DNA of 64,000 nt, taken from assembly GCF_034653275.1 (NCBI RefSeq), contig NZ_JAYEES010000004.1, forward strand, positions 62,001 to 126,000, given 5' to 3'. The notes beneath the pieces were generated by a model. The model saw nothing but the letters and a program-made list of their open reading frames with translations. It ran no database searches and had not been told where the DNA came from. This DNA is from Nitrospirillum sp034653275 (GTDB lineage: Bacteria > Pseudomonadota > Alphaproteobacteria > Azospirillales > Azospirillaceae). Below, one piece after another: positions 1-8,183 of this stretch (positions are counted from its first letter, which is position 1; each line of letters opens with the position of its first letter). The translations under genes were made by a program, and so were the position numbers.

Positions 1-144
1 GGCGGCGACTATGATGACACCCAGGACCACGAACACGAAGGCGTCGGGGAACCATGTCTCCGCCCAGCGGGTGAAGGCGATGGCACCGCGCGCCAGCATC
101 CCCTCGTCGCCCGCCCCGGCGCTTTCCATCTTATTGATTGCCAT
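1..144 (-). CDS. Short-chain fatty-acid transporter, AtoE type (N-terminal fragment)
   Basis: Only the first 48 codons are in the window, and the gene continues past base 1. The start is ATG at 144, preceded by GGAGGAAACGTGA, a strong ribosome binding site. After a short polar N-terminus the protein has an amphipathic stretch (ARGAIAFTRWAETWFPDAF) leading into a hydrophobic helix (FVFVVLGVIIVAA). This 'W-FPDxFVF' entry is how AtoE-type short-chain fatty-acid transporters begin. The family call rests on this short N-terminus alone. Another polytopic carboxylate transporter with a similar start cannot be excluded. Confidence 0.55.
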   Translation of the reverse strand, partial: MAINKMESAGAGDEGMLARGAIAFTRWAETWFPDAFVFVVLGVIIVAA

Positions 145-227
145 TCACGTTTCCTCCACGCGGGTCTCTCCCCACAGCCATTAACCTTAGCGGCGGGGGC
201 GGGGAAAACCAGCGGGAAGGTGGGGTG

Positions 228-809
228 TCATATCCCCTCGTCCGGGGTCTTGAACACCCGGGTGCCGCAGATGTGGTCGTGGCCGGCGGTTTTCTGATCG
301 GTGAAGGCCACCATGAGGTAGTTGACGAACAGGGCCACGCCGACGACCACCGCCACCGCCAGGTACAACAGGGGTGCCGTCTTGGCCTGGGATTGCATCA
401 GCAGCAGCGGCAAGGGCAACAGCTCCTGCACGCCGATGCGGGCGAAGGCGATGCCCGGGCCCACCCGCCCGCCGTCGGGCCGCCCCACCACCAATGTCAT
501 GAAGCGTTTGCCCGGCGTCGCGCGCATGCCGCCGGCGACGAACAGCGTATGGTATGTGAGGTACAACGCGATATTCACCACGGTTGCCGTGGGCAGGCCC
601 AACGCGCCCTGGTATGCCTCGCCGGCGGCGGTCGCCTGGGTCCTCAGGGGATAGCCGAAGGTCAAGGATGCGGCCAGCGAGGCCACGAACAAGATCAACA
701 TGTCGATGAGGGCCGCGAGGGCGCGGCGCCAAAAGCCGCCGTACGTCCAGCCGACGGGGATGGCGCTGTTTTGTGAGGGAAGGGCGGGGGCGGTCGTCTC
801 GACGCTCAT
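228..809 (-). CDS. RDD family membrane protein
   Basis: The product is 193 residues. The N-terminal sequence YGGFWRRALAALIDML carries the Arg/Asp pattern that names the RDD family, followed by three or four hydrophobic segments. A Gly-Lys-Arg element (ATPGKRFMTLVV) in the middle is also typical ('TPGKxxxGLxV'). I chose ATG at 809 (MSVETT), which follows AGGACAGAGGG. A longer frame reaches 866 but has no ribosome binding site. RDD proteins are polytopic inner-membrane proteins of mostly unknown function, and some act in ion transport. The gene stands alone between the fatty-acid transporter and a non-coding gap, so context adds nothing to its role. Confidence 0.8.
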   Translation of the reverse strand: MSVETTAPALPSQNSAIPVGWTYGGFWRRALAALIDMLILFVASLAASLTFGYPLRTQATAAGEAYQGALGLPTATVVNIALYLTYHTLFVAGGMRATPGKRFMTLVVGRPDGGRVGPGIAFARIGVQELLPLPLLLMQSQAKTAPLLYLAVAVVVGVALFVNYLMVAFTDQKTAGHDHICGTRVFKTPDEGI

Positions 810-1247
810 GAACCCTCTGTCCTTTGGTTGAGGGGCGGGTCCATGAGGGTAGGCCCATCGGAGCATGAGGACAATGCCGCCACACCAAGTGTCACCGTCT
901 TGAATGAGACGGGGCCGGTGAAGGCGGCGGCAGTGCCTGAAATATTATCGCCATTAAAACGCCGTTTACGCTAAATCAGGATGATGTGCCGAGTTAATTG
1001 GCCGTTCATCCCAAGTAAATGGCGCTGTGATTATTGTGTGGCGACTCTTATCACCCTCTTCCCAATAGGGCAAGGGGGTGAGCGTGACGATTTGTTGACT
1101 GTGTGTGGACTTGTGACGAGTTGTGACAACTCGCGCAACGCCAGGGGGCGTCGGGTCGGCACATTTCAATCATTGAGGCATGCCGCGGGCAGCTCGCTGT
1201 AATCGCCTGGGGCGGGCACGCCCCTGGCGTAATGACCGGTATAGGAC
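810..1247. other. Intergenic gap, 438 bases, no supported gene
   Basis: Short open frames on both strands here (for example 981-1202 on + and 966-1169 on -) lack convincing ribosome binding sites and protein-like composition. The gap must hold the promoter of the RDD gene. It also contains two dyads: CGAGTTG-TGA-CAACTCG at 1117-1133, and a longer stem at 1204-1229 just after the aspartic protease stop. The stretch 930-1060 is more AT-rich than its surroundings. Confidence 0.5.
1204..1229 (-). terminator. Possible terminator hairpin of the aspartic protease unit
   Basis: CGCC-T-GGGGCG, loop GGCA, then CGCCCC-T-GGCG form a stem of ten pairs with one T-T mismatch. It lies about 20 bases downstream of the stop of the retropepsin-like gene on the minus strand. 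No run of T follows on that strand (the next bases read ATTACAGCG), so intrinsic termination is uncertain. Confidence 0.35.
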
Positions 1248-2333
1248 TCAGGGTTGCTTTTTATCGTCCGGCTGGCCGCCGGTGGCGCCGTCCGCCGCAG
1301 GTTCGGCCTCCGGCATCACACGGCGCAGGCGCGGACCCATCACCTGGAAAACCGGACCGCCGACATACGAGAAATAAATCTTGCGTTGGCTGTGGGAGAC
1401 GAACATGTGGTGAGCCCGCAAAAAGTCCAGGCCCAGCAGCATTTCGGGCACCTCGCGCCCGCCATGGCTGAACAGTTCGCCAAAGCGCAGACGGACGTGC
1501 TTGATCTCCTCGTCCCCCAGGCGAAAACTGTCGAAGACGCCGATGTAGTCCTGCACCTGATCGTCACCGACGCCCATGGCTTTGCCGCTGCGCGTCACGC
1601 CGGGGCTTTCCGGTGTCAATCCGGCCCGTGCCGCCGCCCGTTCGGTTAATACCGATGTGGAGGCACCGGTATCCAGGATGGCGCGTATTTCCTCACCGTT
1701 GATCAAGACGTTGAGCCAAATCTTCGGATTCTCTTTCGAGAAGCGACTGAACTCCGCCTCATTGAAAGTGTCCGTCCAGTAGGCGAGGGCGACATCCTCG
1801 CAATCCTTCGGCTGGAACAAGCTGACCTTATTATGCGCGATATCAATGTCCAGATCGAATTTCGACAGGAAGTTCTCCCCCATCAAGCCGAAGATTTGCT
1901 GGTTGTCCGACAGGTCGTGGTTGGTGAATACTGGATAGTCGATATGGTGGGCTTTCCAGTCCCCCAACCGCAATTCCTCGATCCTGGCTTCCTCGACGGT
2001 GACCCGTCCCCCGACGCCTTCCATATAGATGCCGGGCACCCAGTGGCCGGACAACTGCAGCCTTTGCGCCGCCGGCTTGGTGATCGTGCCGAAGGTGGCG
2101 CCGGTGTCCATGATCAGGTAACCGTCGTGGCCGTTCACGCCCACGTCCAGCAAGGGCATGTTGGCGTCCATGGTCAAGGCCAGGGTGCCGACGCGCAGCA
2201 GCTGGCACTTGCGCTTGTCTTCCCCCGCCCAGGCATCGCCGTGGGTGCCGAACGTGGCGCAGGTCAGGGTCAGGCCCAGGGTAGCCGCCATGAGGCGGCG
2301 AAGGGTGCGACGGCGTTGCGTCGTCATGGTCAT
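1248..2333 (-). CDS. Secreted two-domain retropepsin-like aspartic protease (copy 1)
   Basis: The product is 361 residues from ATG at 2333 (MTMTTQRRR). A basic N-terminus and a hydrophobic segment (MAATLGLTLTCATF) form a signal peptide. Two DTG motifs follow: LIMDTGATFGTI in the first half and AILDTGASTSVL in the second. Each sits in the hydrophobic context of a retroviral-type aspartic protease active site. Two domains in one chain could form the active-site dimer internally. A conserved tail (LLGLDFLRAHHMFVSH) ends the second domain. The frame is open for 76 codons upstream, but that part is low-complexity and would hide the signal peptide. A paralogue lies immediately upstream on the same strand (2735-3817). 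The substrate is unknown; the location should be periplasmic. Confidence 0.8.
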   Translation of the reverse strand: MTMTTQRRRTLRRLMAATLGLTLTCATFGTHGDAWAGEDKRKCQLLRVGTLALTMDANMPLLDVGVNGHDGYLIMDTGATFGTITKPAAQRLQLSGHWVPGIYMEGVGGRVTVEEARIEELRLGDWKAHHIDYPVFTNHDLSDNQQIFGLMGENFLSKFDLDIDIAHNKVSLFQPKDCEDVALAYWTDTFNEAEFSRFSKENPKIWLNVLINGEEIRAILDTGASTSVLTERAAARAGLTPESPGVTRSGKAMGVGDDQVQDYIGVFDSFRLGDEEIKHVRLRFGELFSHGGREVPEMLLGLDFLRAHHMFVSHSQRKIYFSYVGGPVFQVMGPRLRRVMPEAEPAADGATGGQPDDKKQP

Positions 2334-2734
2334 GCTTCTTTCTGCATCGAAGGCTGCGGGCGGTCTGATCGGGTGGCTGAGCACCCGGGGCTGGCCATCG
2401 CGTCGATGGTCTTCATCACCGGGCGGGTTCGCGCCGGCACCGCCGTCAAGCGTTCGGCCCGGCGCCCCCCGGCACCGGAACCATGCCGATCCCCAACCGG
2501 GGCCGGTCTTCCCATCATCACCGTCAGACATCCCCAGGGCCGTCACCCCACGCGCGGCCATTGCGCAAACAATGCCATGACGCTCGGTGGTTGTGGAAGA
2601 TGGAACCTACCGAATCGTGGGCGGGAAGCCGATCACCATCGTTCCTTGCCAGGGAAGGATGACGTGCGACCGCCGCGCGCCGCAGGAGGTAACGCCTCCG
2701 CTCTTCTGATTCGTAAAGTTCCGGCCTGTGGACC
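2334..2734. other. Intergenic gap, 401 bases, between the two aspartic protease genes
   Basis: I see no gene here. The gap must carry the promoter of the downstream aspartic protease copy (start 2333), so the two copies are probably not simply co-transcribed. A short dyad GGAGG-TAACG-CCTCC lies at 2684-2698, downstream of the second copy's stop, without a T run. Confidence 0.45.
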
Positions 2735-3817
2735 TCAGCGCCCCTGAGTCTCCGCCGCCGTGTCGGCCGCCTGGTCGGCGCGGGGCAGGCGGGGGCCCAT
2801 GACCTGGAAGATGGGGCCGCTGCCGACATAGGCGAAATAGAGCCGGTGCTGGCTGTGTGAGATGAACACGCGGTGGGCCCGCAGGAAGTCCAGGCCCAGC
2901 AGCATTTCGGGCACGTCCCATCCGCCGGTGCCGAACATTTCGCCGAAGCGCAGGTGGACGCGGCGGATTTCCTCATCCCCCAGCTTGAAGCTGTCGAACA
3001 GGCCGACGTAGTCGTCGACCGCGTCATTGCCGATGCCGCTGGACTTGCCGGCGTGCGTGACGCCTGGGGTTTGCGGCGTCATGCCCACCCGCGCCGCCGT
3101 TTGCAAGGTCATGACCGAGGTCTCGGCGCCTGTGTCCAGGATGGCGCGCACCGGCTGCCCGTTCACCAGGACGGTCAGCCAGATGGGCGACCCGTCCTCC
3201 CGCATGCGCTCGATCTTCGTGTAGTCGTAAGGCACGCCCCAGTAGGAGGCCAGGGCTGTGTGCTCGCACTCCTCGGCGTGGAAGAGGACCAGGCGGTTGT
3301 GGGCGATGTCGATGTCCAGGTCGAAGTTCGACAGGAAGCGTTCACCCAACACGCCGACGACGTCCGGCCCGTCGCCAACGTCGTGGTTGCTCAAGACCGG
3401 CATCTCCACCCGGTGGACCAGCCAGTTGCCCAGCGTCATGTCGTCGATCTGGGTGGAATACAGGGCGACGTGGCCGCCCACACCCTCGGCATGCATGCCG
3501 GGCTCCCACCCGTGGCGCAGCTTCAGCCGTTCGGCGGCCGGCTTGGTGATGAAGTTGGTGTCGGCGCCGGTGTCCAGCAGCATGTGCACCGGCTGGCCGT
3601 TGATGCCAACGTCCACCAGGGGCATGTTCCGGTCCATGGTGAGGGTGAGGTTGCTCACCGGTTGCAGCTGGCATTTCGACTTTTCCGCCGCGGCGGGTGA
3701 CGCCGCCAAACCCAGGCACACCAGGCCCCCGGCCGTCACCAGCAGGGCGAGCCGACGCCACGCCATCGCCGGTCCCGCCGCCCCGGCCGGACCCGCACCC
3801 CTCACAGTCAGAACCAT
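2735..3817 (-). CDS. Secreted two-domain retropepsin-like aspartic protease (copy 2)
   Basis: The product is 360 residues from ATG at 3817, which follows a G-rich site (GGGGGGCGTTT). ATG at 3766 (MAWRRLALL) is an alternative that would give a shorter signal peptide. The hydrophobic segment LALLVTAGGLVCLGLAASPAAA precedes the mature part. DTG motifs occur in MLLDTGADTNFI and AILDTGAETSVM. The protein is collinear with copy 1: both have KCQL after the signal peptide, TKPAA(E/Q)RL after the first DTG, FDLDIDIAHN in the middle, and LLGLDFLRAH near the end. It is clearly a tandem duplicate, already diverged. Likely periplasmic; function unknown. Confidence 0.8.
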   Translation of the reverse strand: MVLTVRGAGPAGAAGPAMAWRRLALLVTAGGLVCLGLAASPAAAEKSKCQLQPVSNLTLTMDRNMPLVDVGINGQPVHMLLDTGADTNFITKPAAERLKLRHGWEPGMHAEGVGGHVALYSTQIDDMTLGNWLVHRVEMPVLSNHDVGDGPDVVGVLGERFLSNFDLDIDIAHNRLVLFHAEECEHTALASYWGVPYDYTKIERMREDGSPIWLTVLVNGQPVRAILDTGAETSVMTLQTAARVGMTPQTPGVTHAGKSSGIGNDAVDDYVGLFDSFKLGDEEIRRVHLRFGEMFGTGGWDVPEMLLGLDFLRAHRVFISHSQHRLYFAYVGSGPIFQVMGPRLPRADQAADTAAETQGR

Positions 3818-3925
3818 AAACGCCCCCCATCCCCGTCCACCGGGGCCGGCGCACCCCCGGCGCCGTTCTTTGGCGCCAGGATAGTACGGCACGGCCCCGG
3901 CGCGCCAGGGAGTCGCGGGGCGGGG

Positions 3926-4393
3926 TCAGCCCTTGGCCGCGAACATCTTGGCCGTGACGTCGGCCATCTCTTCCGCCGACGGCTTGCGGCGGGGGCTGGA
4001 CAGCGACCAGTCCTGGCCGAAGGGGTCGGTCAGCTTGCCGTAGCGGTCGCCCCAGAACTGATCGGCCAGCGGCATGGTGATGGTGGCGCCGGCGGCCACG
4101 GCCTTTTCCCAGGCGGCGTCGACGTCGGCCACGGTGATGTGCAGGGTGATGGAACAGATGCCCACCGCCTTGGGCGCGCGGCTGCGGCCGCCGGAGAATT
4201 CCGGGAAGTCGTCGTTCAGCATCAGCACGCCACCGTCGGGGAAGACCAGGCTGGCGTGCAGCACCCTGCCGTCCGGCGTCAGATGGCGGCTGGCTTCGGT
4301 GGCGCCGAAGGCGCGGGTGTAGAAGTCGATGGCCGCGGCGGCGTTGTCGACCGTCAGATGGGGCAGGGGATGGCGGGGATTGGGCTCGGTCAT
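3926..4393 (-). CDS. VOC-fold (glyoxalase/PhnB-like) protein
   Basis: The product is 155 residues from ATG at 4393, with GGGAGGA upstream. It starts with the usual VOC opening (PHLTVDNAAAAIDFYTRAFGA). It continues with VFPDGGVLMLNDDFPEF and a second beta-alpha unit (LHITVADVDAAWEKAVAAGATI), and ends with the DPFGQDWSL strand typical of PhnB-like VOC proteins. This family includes glyoxalase, extradiol dioxygenase and bleomycin-resistance-like folds, and many PhnB-like members have no known substrate. It is a single gene with no functional partner beside it, so I assign only the fold family. Confidence 0.85.
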   Translation of the reverse strand: MTEPNPRHPLPHLTVDNAAAAIDFYTRAFGATEASRHLTPDGRVLHASLVFPDGGVLMLNDDFPEFSGGRSRAPKAVGICSITLHITVADVDAAWEKAVAAGATITMPLADQFWGDRYGKLTDPFGQDWSLSSPRRKPSAEEMADVTAKMFAAKG

Positions 4394-4422
4394 GGCTGGT
4401 GTCCTCCCGGTTCGGTGTCGTG

Positions 4423-4447
4423 GCCGGCCAGGTGTCCGCTGGCCGGC
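4423..4447 (-). terminator. Hairpin downstream of the hydroxycarboxylate transporter gene
   Basis: GCCGGCCAG and CTGGCCGGC form a perfect 9-base stem with a 7-base loop between the transporter stop (4502) and the start of the VOC gene. No T run follows on the minus strand. It could be a weak terminator or a stabilising 3' structure. Confidence 0.35.
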
Positions 4448-4501
4448 GCCGACGATCTTACACGGTCAGGATGACGCTTACGCGGCCCATTCCCCCGCGC
4501 C

Positions 4502-5827
4502 TCAGGACACCCCGCCCAGGGCCCGCAGCAGCACGGTGGCGATGACCACCATGGCGGCGCCGCCGATGCGGGTGGAAATCTGGGCGAAGGGCATCAGGCC
4601 CATGCGGTCCGACGCCGACAGGATGGCCACGTCGCCGGTGCCGCCCAGCCCGCTGTGGCAGGCGGTGACGATGGCGGCCTCCACCGCGTACATGCGCATC
4701 CTATGGCCGATGAAGAAGCCGGCGGTGATCATGGCGGCCACGGTGGCGGTACAGATGGCGACATAGCCCAGGGTGAAGGCCCCCACCAGCTGTGGCCACG
4801 ACACCAGCAGGGCGCCCATGGCCACCAGGATGGCGAAGGTCAGGTTGGTCGACATGAAGCGGTTGATCTGGTAGGCGCCCAGCTCCATCTCCGCCGGCAG
4901 GATGCGGGTGAGCTTCAGCAGGGCGGACCCCACGATCATCAGGATGGGGGCGGGAATGCCGGTCACGGGCGCCAGCTGCGTGCCCAGGATGAACAGGCCG
5001 CAGGCCAGCAGCAGGCCGGCCCCCATCAGGCGCAGCTCGATGGGCCGGTCGGGGCCCCGCTCGGCCAGCAGATCCCTGTCGGCGCCGGAACGCACCAGCA
5101 GGCCGTTGCCGTTGTAACGGGGGTGGCGCAGGCCGAAGCGGTTCAGCAGGCCGCAGCCGATGATGGCCGCCACGTTGCCCAGCAGGGCCGCCGGCACCAT
5201 CATGCCCATGAGGTCGGCCTGGGGCCGGCCCAGGATCTCGGCATAGCCCGCCGACAGGGGCAGCACGCCCTCGCCCAGGCCACCGCCCAGGATGGGCACC
5301 AGGATGAAGAAAAAGGTGTGGGCGGGGCCGTAGCCGAAGGCCAGGCCGACACAGATGCCAACGCCCAGCGCCGCCAGCGTGCCGCCCAGCAGGGGCACGA
5401 ACATGCGCAGGAACCCCTGCACCAGCACACGGTGCGGCATGCCCAGGATGCTGCCCGCCACCAGGCAGGCGATGTAGAAGTATTGGAAATTGGCTGTCTT
5501 GAAGGTGGTGGTCACCGCCTTGACCATGGCCGGGTCGGCGACGCCGGTGCCCACCAAGGCCGCCGGCACGAACAGGCAGAGGATGGCGGTGCCGCCGATG
5601 TGGCGCAGCACGGGCAGCCGGGTGCCCAGTTCCCCCAGCAGGAAGCCGGTCAGCATCAGCACGGACAGGCCGCCGATGACGTCGTTGGGCAGGCGTCCGG
5701 ACACGGCGGCCAGGACGGTGACGGCGCACAGCGCGACATATACCGGCAGGGGCAGCGGCCCGATGCGCAGGGCGGCCAGGCGCCCCGGCATTGACGGTGT
5801 GCCGGGCATGGCGGGGATCTCGGTCAC
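4502..5827 (-). CDS. 2-hydroxycarboxylate (citrate/malate-type) transporter, 2-HCT family
   Basis: The product is 441 residues with about eleven hydrophobic segments. Two family signatures are visible: the glycine-rich element ILGGGLGEGVLPLSAGYAE in the first half, and the second element CHSGLGGTGDVAILSAS followed by RMGLMPFAQISTRIGG near the C-terminus. These are the two re-entrant GGxG loops of the 2-HCT family (CitS, CimH, MaeN). Translation starts at GTG 5827 after GGGAGGATACGCCC. The gene lies 99 bases downstream of leuD on the same strand and may be in the same unit. It would bring the hydroxy-acid substrate into the cytoplasm with Na+ or H+; the exact substrate cannot be read from the sequence. 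Confidence 0.85.
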   Translation of the reverse strand: MTEIPAMPGTPSMPGRLAALRIGPLPLPVYVALCAVTVLAAVSGRLPNDVIGGLSVLMLTGFLLGELGTRLPVLRHIGGTAILCLFVPAALVGTGVADPAMVKAVTTTFKTANFQYFYIACLVAGSILGMPHRVLVQGFLRMFVPLLGGTLAALGVGICVGLAFGYGPAHTFFFILVPILGGGLGEGVLPLSAGYAEILGRPQADLMGMMVPAALLGNVAAIIGCGLLNRFGLRHPRYNGNGLLVRSGADRDLLAERGPDRPIELRLMGAGLLLACGLFILGTQLAPVTGIPAPILMIVGSALLKLTRILPAEMELGAYQINRFMSTNLTFAILVAMGALLVSWPQLVGAFTLGYVAICTATVAAMITAGFFIGHRMRMYAVEAAIVTACHSGLGGTGDVAILSASDRMGLMPFAQISTRIGGAAMVVIATVLLRALGGVS

Positions 5828-5926
5828 GGGCGTATCCTCCCAATATTGTTTTGTTCTGGCAAAGCGGGGGCGACGCCGCGCCCCGGCGGTGGGACGCGGG
5901 CGGCAGGACGGGCGGTGGTCGATAGG

Positions 5927-6541
5927 TCAGTAGAACCAGGGGTTGGCCTGGCGGTGGCCGGCTTCGAACGCGCGGATGGCCTCGGCATGGCGGGCCAGCG
6001 TGGCGCTGACCCCGTCCAGACCCTGGATCAGGGCGTCACGGCGCAGGGCCTCGACGGCGAAGGGGATGGTGCGGCCGTCGGCCTCCACGGTGATGGTCTG
6101 TCCGGGAAGGTCGACGGTCAGGCCATTGGCGTCCGGCTGGCTGACCTGGGCCATCAAATCCTTGAGGACATCGGCCGGCAGCGTCACGGTCAGGATGCCG
6201 TTGCGCTGGCAGTTGTCGTTGAAGATGCCGGCGAAGCTGGTGCCGATCAGGGCACGGACGCCCAGCTGGGCCAAGCCCCAGACAGCGTGCTCGCGGGAGG
6301 AGCCGCAGCCGAAGTTCGGCCCCACCACCAGGAACCGGGCGCCCCGCCAGCCGGGGCGGTTCAGGATGAAGTCGGCGCGCGGCTGGCCATCGGCGGCGAA
6401 ACGCAGGTCATGGAACACGCCCCGGTCCAGCCCCGTGCGGTCCACGCCCTTCAGGAATTGCTTGGGCATGATGACGTCGGTGTCGACATTGGGCTGGGGC
6501 AGGGGGGCGGCGGGGCCGGTGACGCTGGTGAAGGGCTGCAT
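5927..6541 (-). CDS. leuD: 3-isopropylmalate dehydratase small subunit (LeuD-type)
   Basis: The product is 204 residues, the usual LeuD length. The aconitase swivel-domain motifs are intact: QPNVDTDVIMPKQFL near the N-terminus and NFGCGSSREHAVWGL in the middle. The start ATG overlaps the leuC stop by four bases (ATGA), so the subunits are translationally coupled. In leucine synthesis LeuCD interconverts 2- and 3-isopropylmalate. Here leuA and leuB are absent and a 2-hydroxycarboxylate transporter follows. The pair may therefore be a catabolic paralogue acting on another 2-alkylmalate, which is inference from context only. Confidence 0.85.
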   Translation of the reverse strand: MQPFTSVTGPAAPLPQPNVDTDVIMPKQFLKGVDRTGLDRGVFHDLRFAADGQPRADFILNRPGWRGARFLVVGPNFGCGSSREHAVWGLAQLGVRALIGTSFAGIFNDNCQRNGILTVTLPADVLKDLMAQVSQPDANGLTVDLPGQTITVEADGRTIPFAVEALRRDALIQGLDGVSATLARHAEAIRAFEAGHRQANPWFY

Positions 6542-8007
6542 CAGGCGACCTCCTCTTGGCTGGTAAACTGGCGAACGTCGGCCAGGTGGCCGGCCACGGC
6601 GGCGGCGGCCACCATGGCGGGGCTCATCAGGTGGGTGCGGGCCCCCTTGCCCTGGCGCCCCTCGAAATTACGGTTGGTGCTGGAGGCGCAGCGGTCCCCG
6701 GGTTGCAGCACGTCGTCGTTCATGGCCAGGCACATGGAACAGCCGGACTGCCGCCATTCGAAGCCGGCGTCGATGAAGACGCGGTCCAGCCCCTCGCGCT
6801 CCGCCTGCGCCCGCACCTGGGTCGACCCCGGCACGATGATGGCGCGCACGCCCGCCGCCACCCGCCGGCCGCGCAGGATGCGGGCGGCGTCGCGCAGATC
6901 CTCGATGCGGGCGTTGGTGCAGGACCCGATGAAGGCGTGGCTGATGGCGATGCCGTCCAGCGCCGTCCCCGGCGCCAGGCCCATGTAGTCCAGGGCGCGG
7001 GCCAGGGCGGCGCGGCGGCCAGGCTCTGCCTCCGCCTCCGGCGCCGGTACGGTCGCGGTGATGATCGCCGCCTGGTCGGGGCTGGTGCCCCAGCTGACCA
7101 TGGGCGCCACGTCCTCCGCCGCCAGATGCACCTCGCGGTCGAAGGTGGCGCCCTCGTCGGTCTTGAGCGCCAGCCAGGCCTGTGCCGCCCGGTCCCACAG
7201 CGCGCCTTTGGGCGCGCGCGGCCGGCCGTGGATATAGGCCAGCACCTTTTCATCCGCCGCGATGACGGCGCCGCGGGCGCCCGCCTCCACGATCATGGTG
7301 CAGACGGTCATGCGCCCCTCCACGCCCATGGCGTCGATGGCGGGCCCGGCGAACTCCACGGCATAGCCGGTGGCGCCATCGGCGCCGACGCGGCGGATGA
7401 CCTCCATCACCAGGTCCTTGGGCGTCACCCCGGGGGCCAGCGCCCCGCCCACCACGATGCGCAGGGTTTTCAGCCGCCGGTACACCAGCGTCTGGGTCGC
7501 CAGGTAATGCTCGATGTCCGAGGTGCCGATGCCGAAACCCAGCGCGCCCAGGGCGCCATAGGCCGTGGTGTGGCTGTCGCCGGCCGCCACCACCATGCCC
7601 GGCATGACCAGGCCCTGCTCCGGCGCCACCACATGCTCGATGCCCTGGCGCGGGTCCAGGATGTCGAACAGCTCGATGCCGAAATCGCGGGCGTTTTCGC
7701 GGAAATAGGCGATCTGCGCCGCCGCCTCTTTATCCGCCACCTCCAGGGTTCGATGGCTGGCGGTGGGGTTGACATGGTCCACCACCATCAGGGCGGCCGC
7801 CGGGTTCCATACCGGCCGTCCCGCCTCGCGTAGGCCGCTGAAGGCCTGGGGGCTGGTGTACTCGTTCAGGATGGTGCGGTCGACGTACAGCAGCAGCTGT
7901 TCACCCGCCCGCCCCCTGTCGGCGCTAGTGTCGGGGGTGGGGCCGCCGTCATCCAGGCGGCAGACGGTATGGGCGTCGATGATCTTGTCGTACAGCGTGC
8001 GCGGCAT
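6541..8007 (-). CDS. leuC: 3-isopropylmalate dehydratase large subunit (LeuC-type, possibly a paralogue)
   Basis: The product is 488 residues, starting at ATG 8007 after GGGAGAAGCCC. The three [4Fe-4S] cysteines are present: C363 in GSCTN, and C423 and C426 in GCSMC. Other aconitase-family blocks are clear, including GDSHTTAYGALGALGFGIGTS. Compared with housekeeping LeuC the protein has an insertion at about residues 17-37 (Asp, Gly and Arg rich). It also has VDHVNPT where the usual sequence is MDHNVPT or MDHNVST. Such changes fit a paralogue of the LeuC/aconitase family with a changed substrate. It forms a complex with the LeuD encoded next to it. Confidence 0.8.
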   Translation of the reverse strand: MPRTLYDKIIDAHTVCRLDDGGPTPDTSADRGRAGEQLLLYVDRTILNEYTSPQAFSGLREAGRPVWNPAAALMVVDHVNPTASHRTLEVADKEAAAQIAYFRENARDFGIELFDILDPRQGIEHVVAPEQGLVMPGMVVAAGDSHTTAYGALGALGFGIGTSDIEHYLATQTLVYRRLKTLRIVVGGALAPGVTPKDLVMEVIRRVGADGATGYAVEFAGPAIDAMGVEGRMTVCTMIVEAGARGAVIAADEKVLAYIHGRPRAPKGALWDRAAQAWLALKTDEGATFDREVHLAAEDVAPMVSWGTSPDQAAIITATVPAPEAEAEPGRRAALARALDYMGLAPGTALDGIAISHAFIGSCTNARIEDLRDAARILRGRRVAAGVRAIIVPGSTQVRAQAEREGLDRVFIDAGFEWRQSGCSMCLAMNDDVLQPGDRCASSTNRNFEGRQGKGARTHLMSPAMVAAAAVAGHLADVRQFTSQEEVA

Positions 8008-8152
8008 GGGCTTCTCCCTATGACCGCACTATGAAAGCCGGCTCGCCACCCGCCCAATGCCGTGTGGTTATAAGCTTATGCAAGTCCCCTCAAGCGTGGT
8101 TTCCAGTCCGCTTCGCTCCCCAGAAACCTGCGGCGGCCCCGGTCGGGGCCTA

Positions 8153-8183
8153 CAACGGCATGAGCCTGTGTCTCATGCCGTTG
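8153..8183. repeat. REP-like palindrome (AACGGCAT family), copy 1
   Basis: CAACGGCATGAG, a 7-base loop, then CTCATGCCGTTG form a perfect 12-base inverted repeat. It overlaps the stop codon of the LysR gene. A second hairpin, GGCCCC-GGTC-GGGGCC, lies directly beside it at 8135-8150. A related palindrome with the same core occurs at 16004-16037, also at a gene's 3' end. Neither is followed by a T run, so a repeat family or an mRNA 3' structure fits better than an intrinsic terminator. Confidence 0.55.

Noticed and set aside
981..1202. Short ORFs in the 810-1247 gap
   Set aside because: No proper ribosome binding site or protein-like composition; the frames overlap each other on both strands.
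2684..2698. GGAGG-TAACG-CCTCC as a terminator after the second aspartic protease
   Set aside because: The stem has only five pairs and no T run follows.
4655..5794. Long antisense open frames (for example 4655-5794, 6556-7833, 22600-25128, 53033-54817)
   Set aside because: They lie opposite well-supported genes. Their products are rich in His, Arg, Gly and Gln, as expected for GC-rich antisense frames, and have no domain or ribosome binding site.
5927..8007. Normal leucine biosynthesis operon
   Set aside because: leuA and leuB are missing, and a hydroxycarboxylate transporter and regulators are linked instead. The enzyme family call stands, but the pathway is open.
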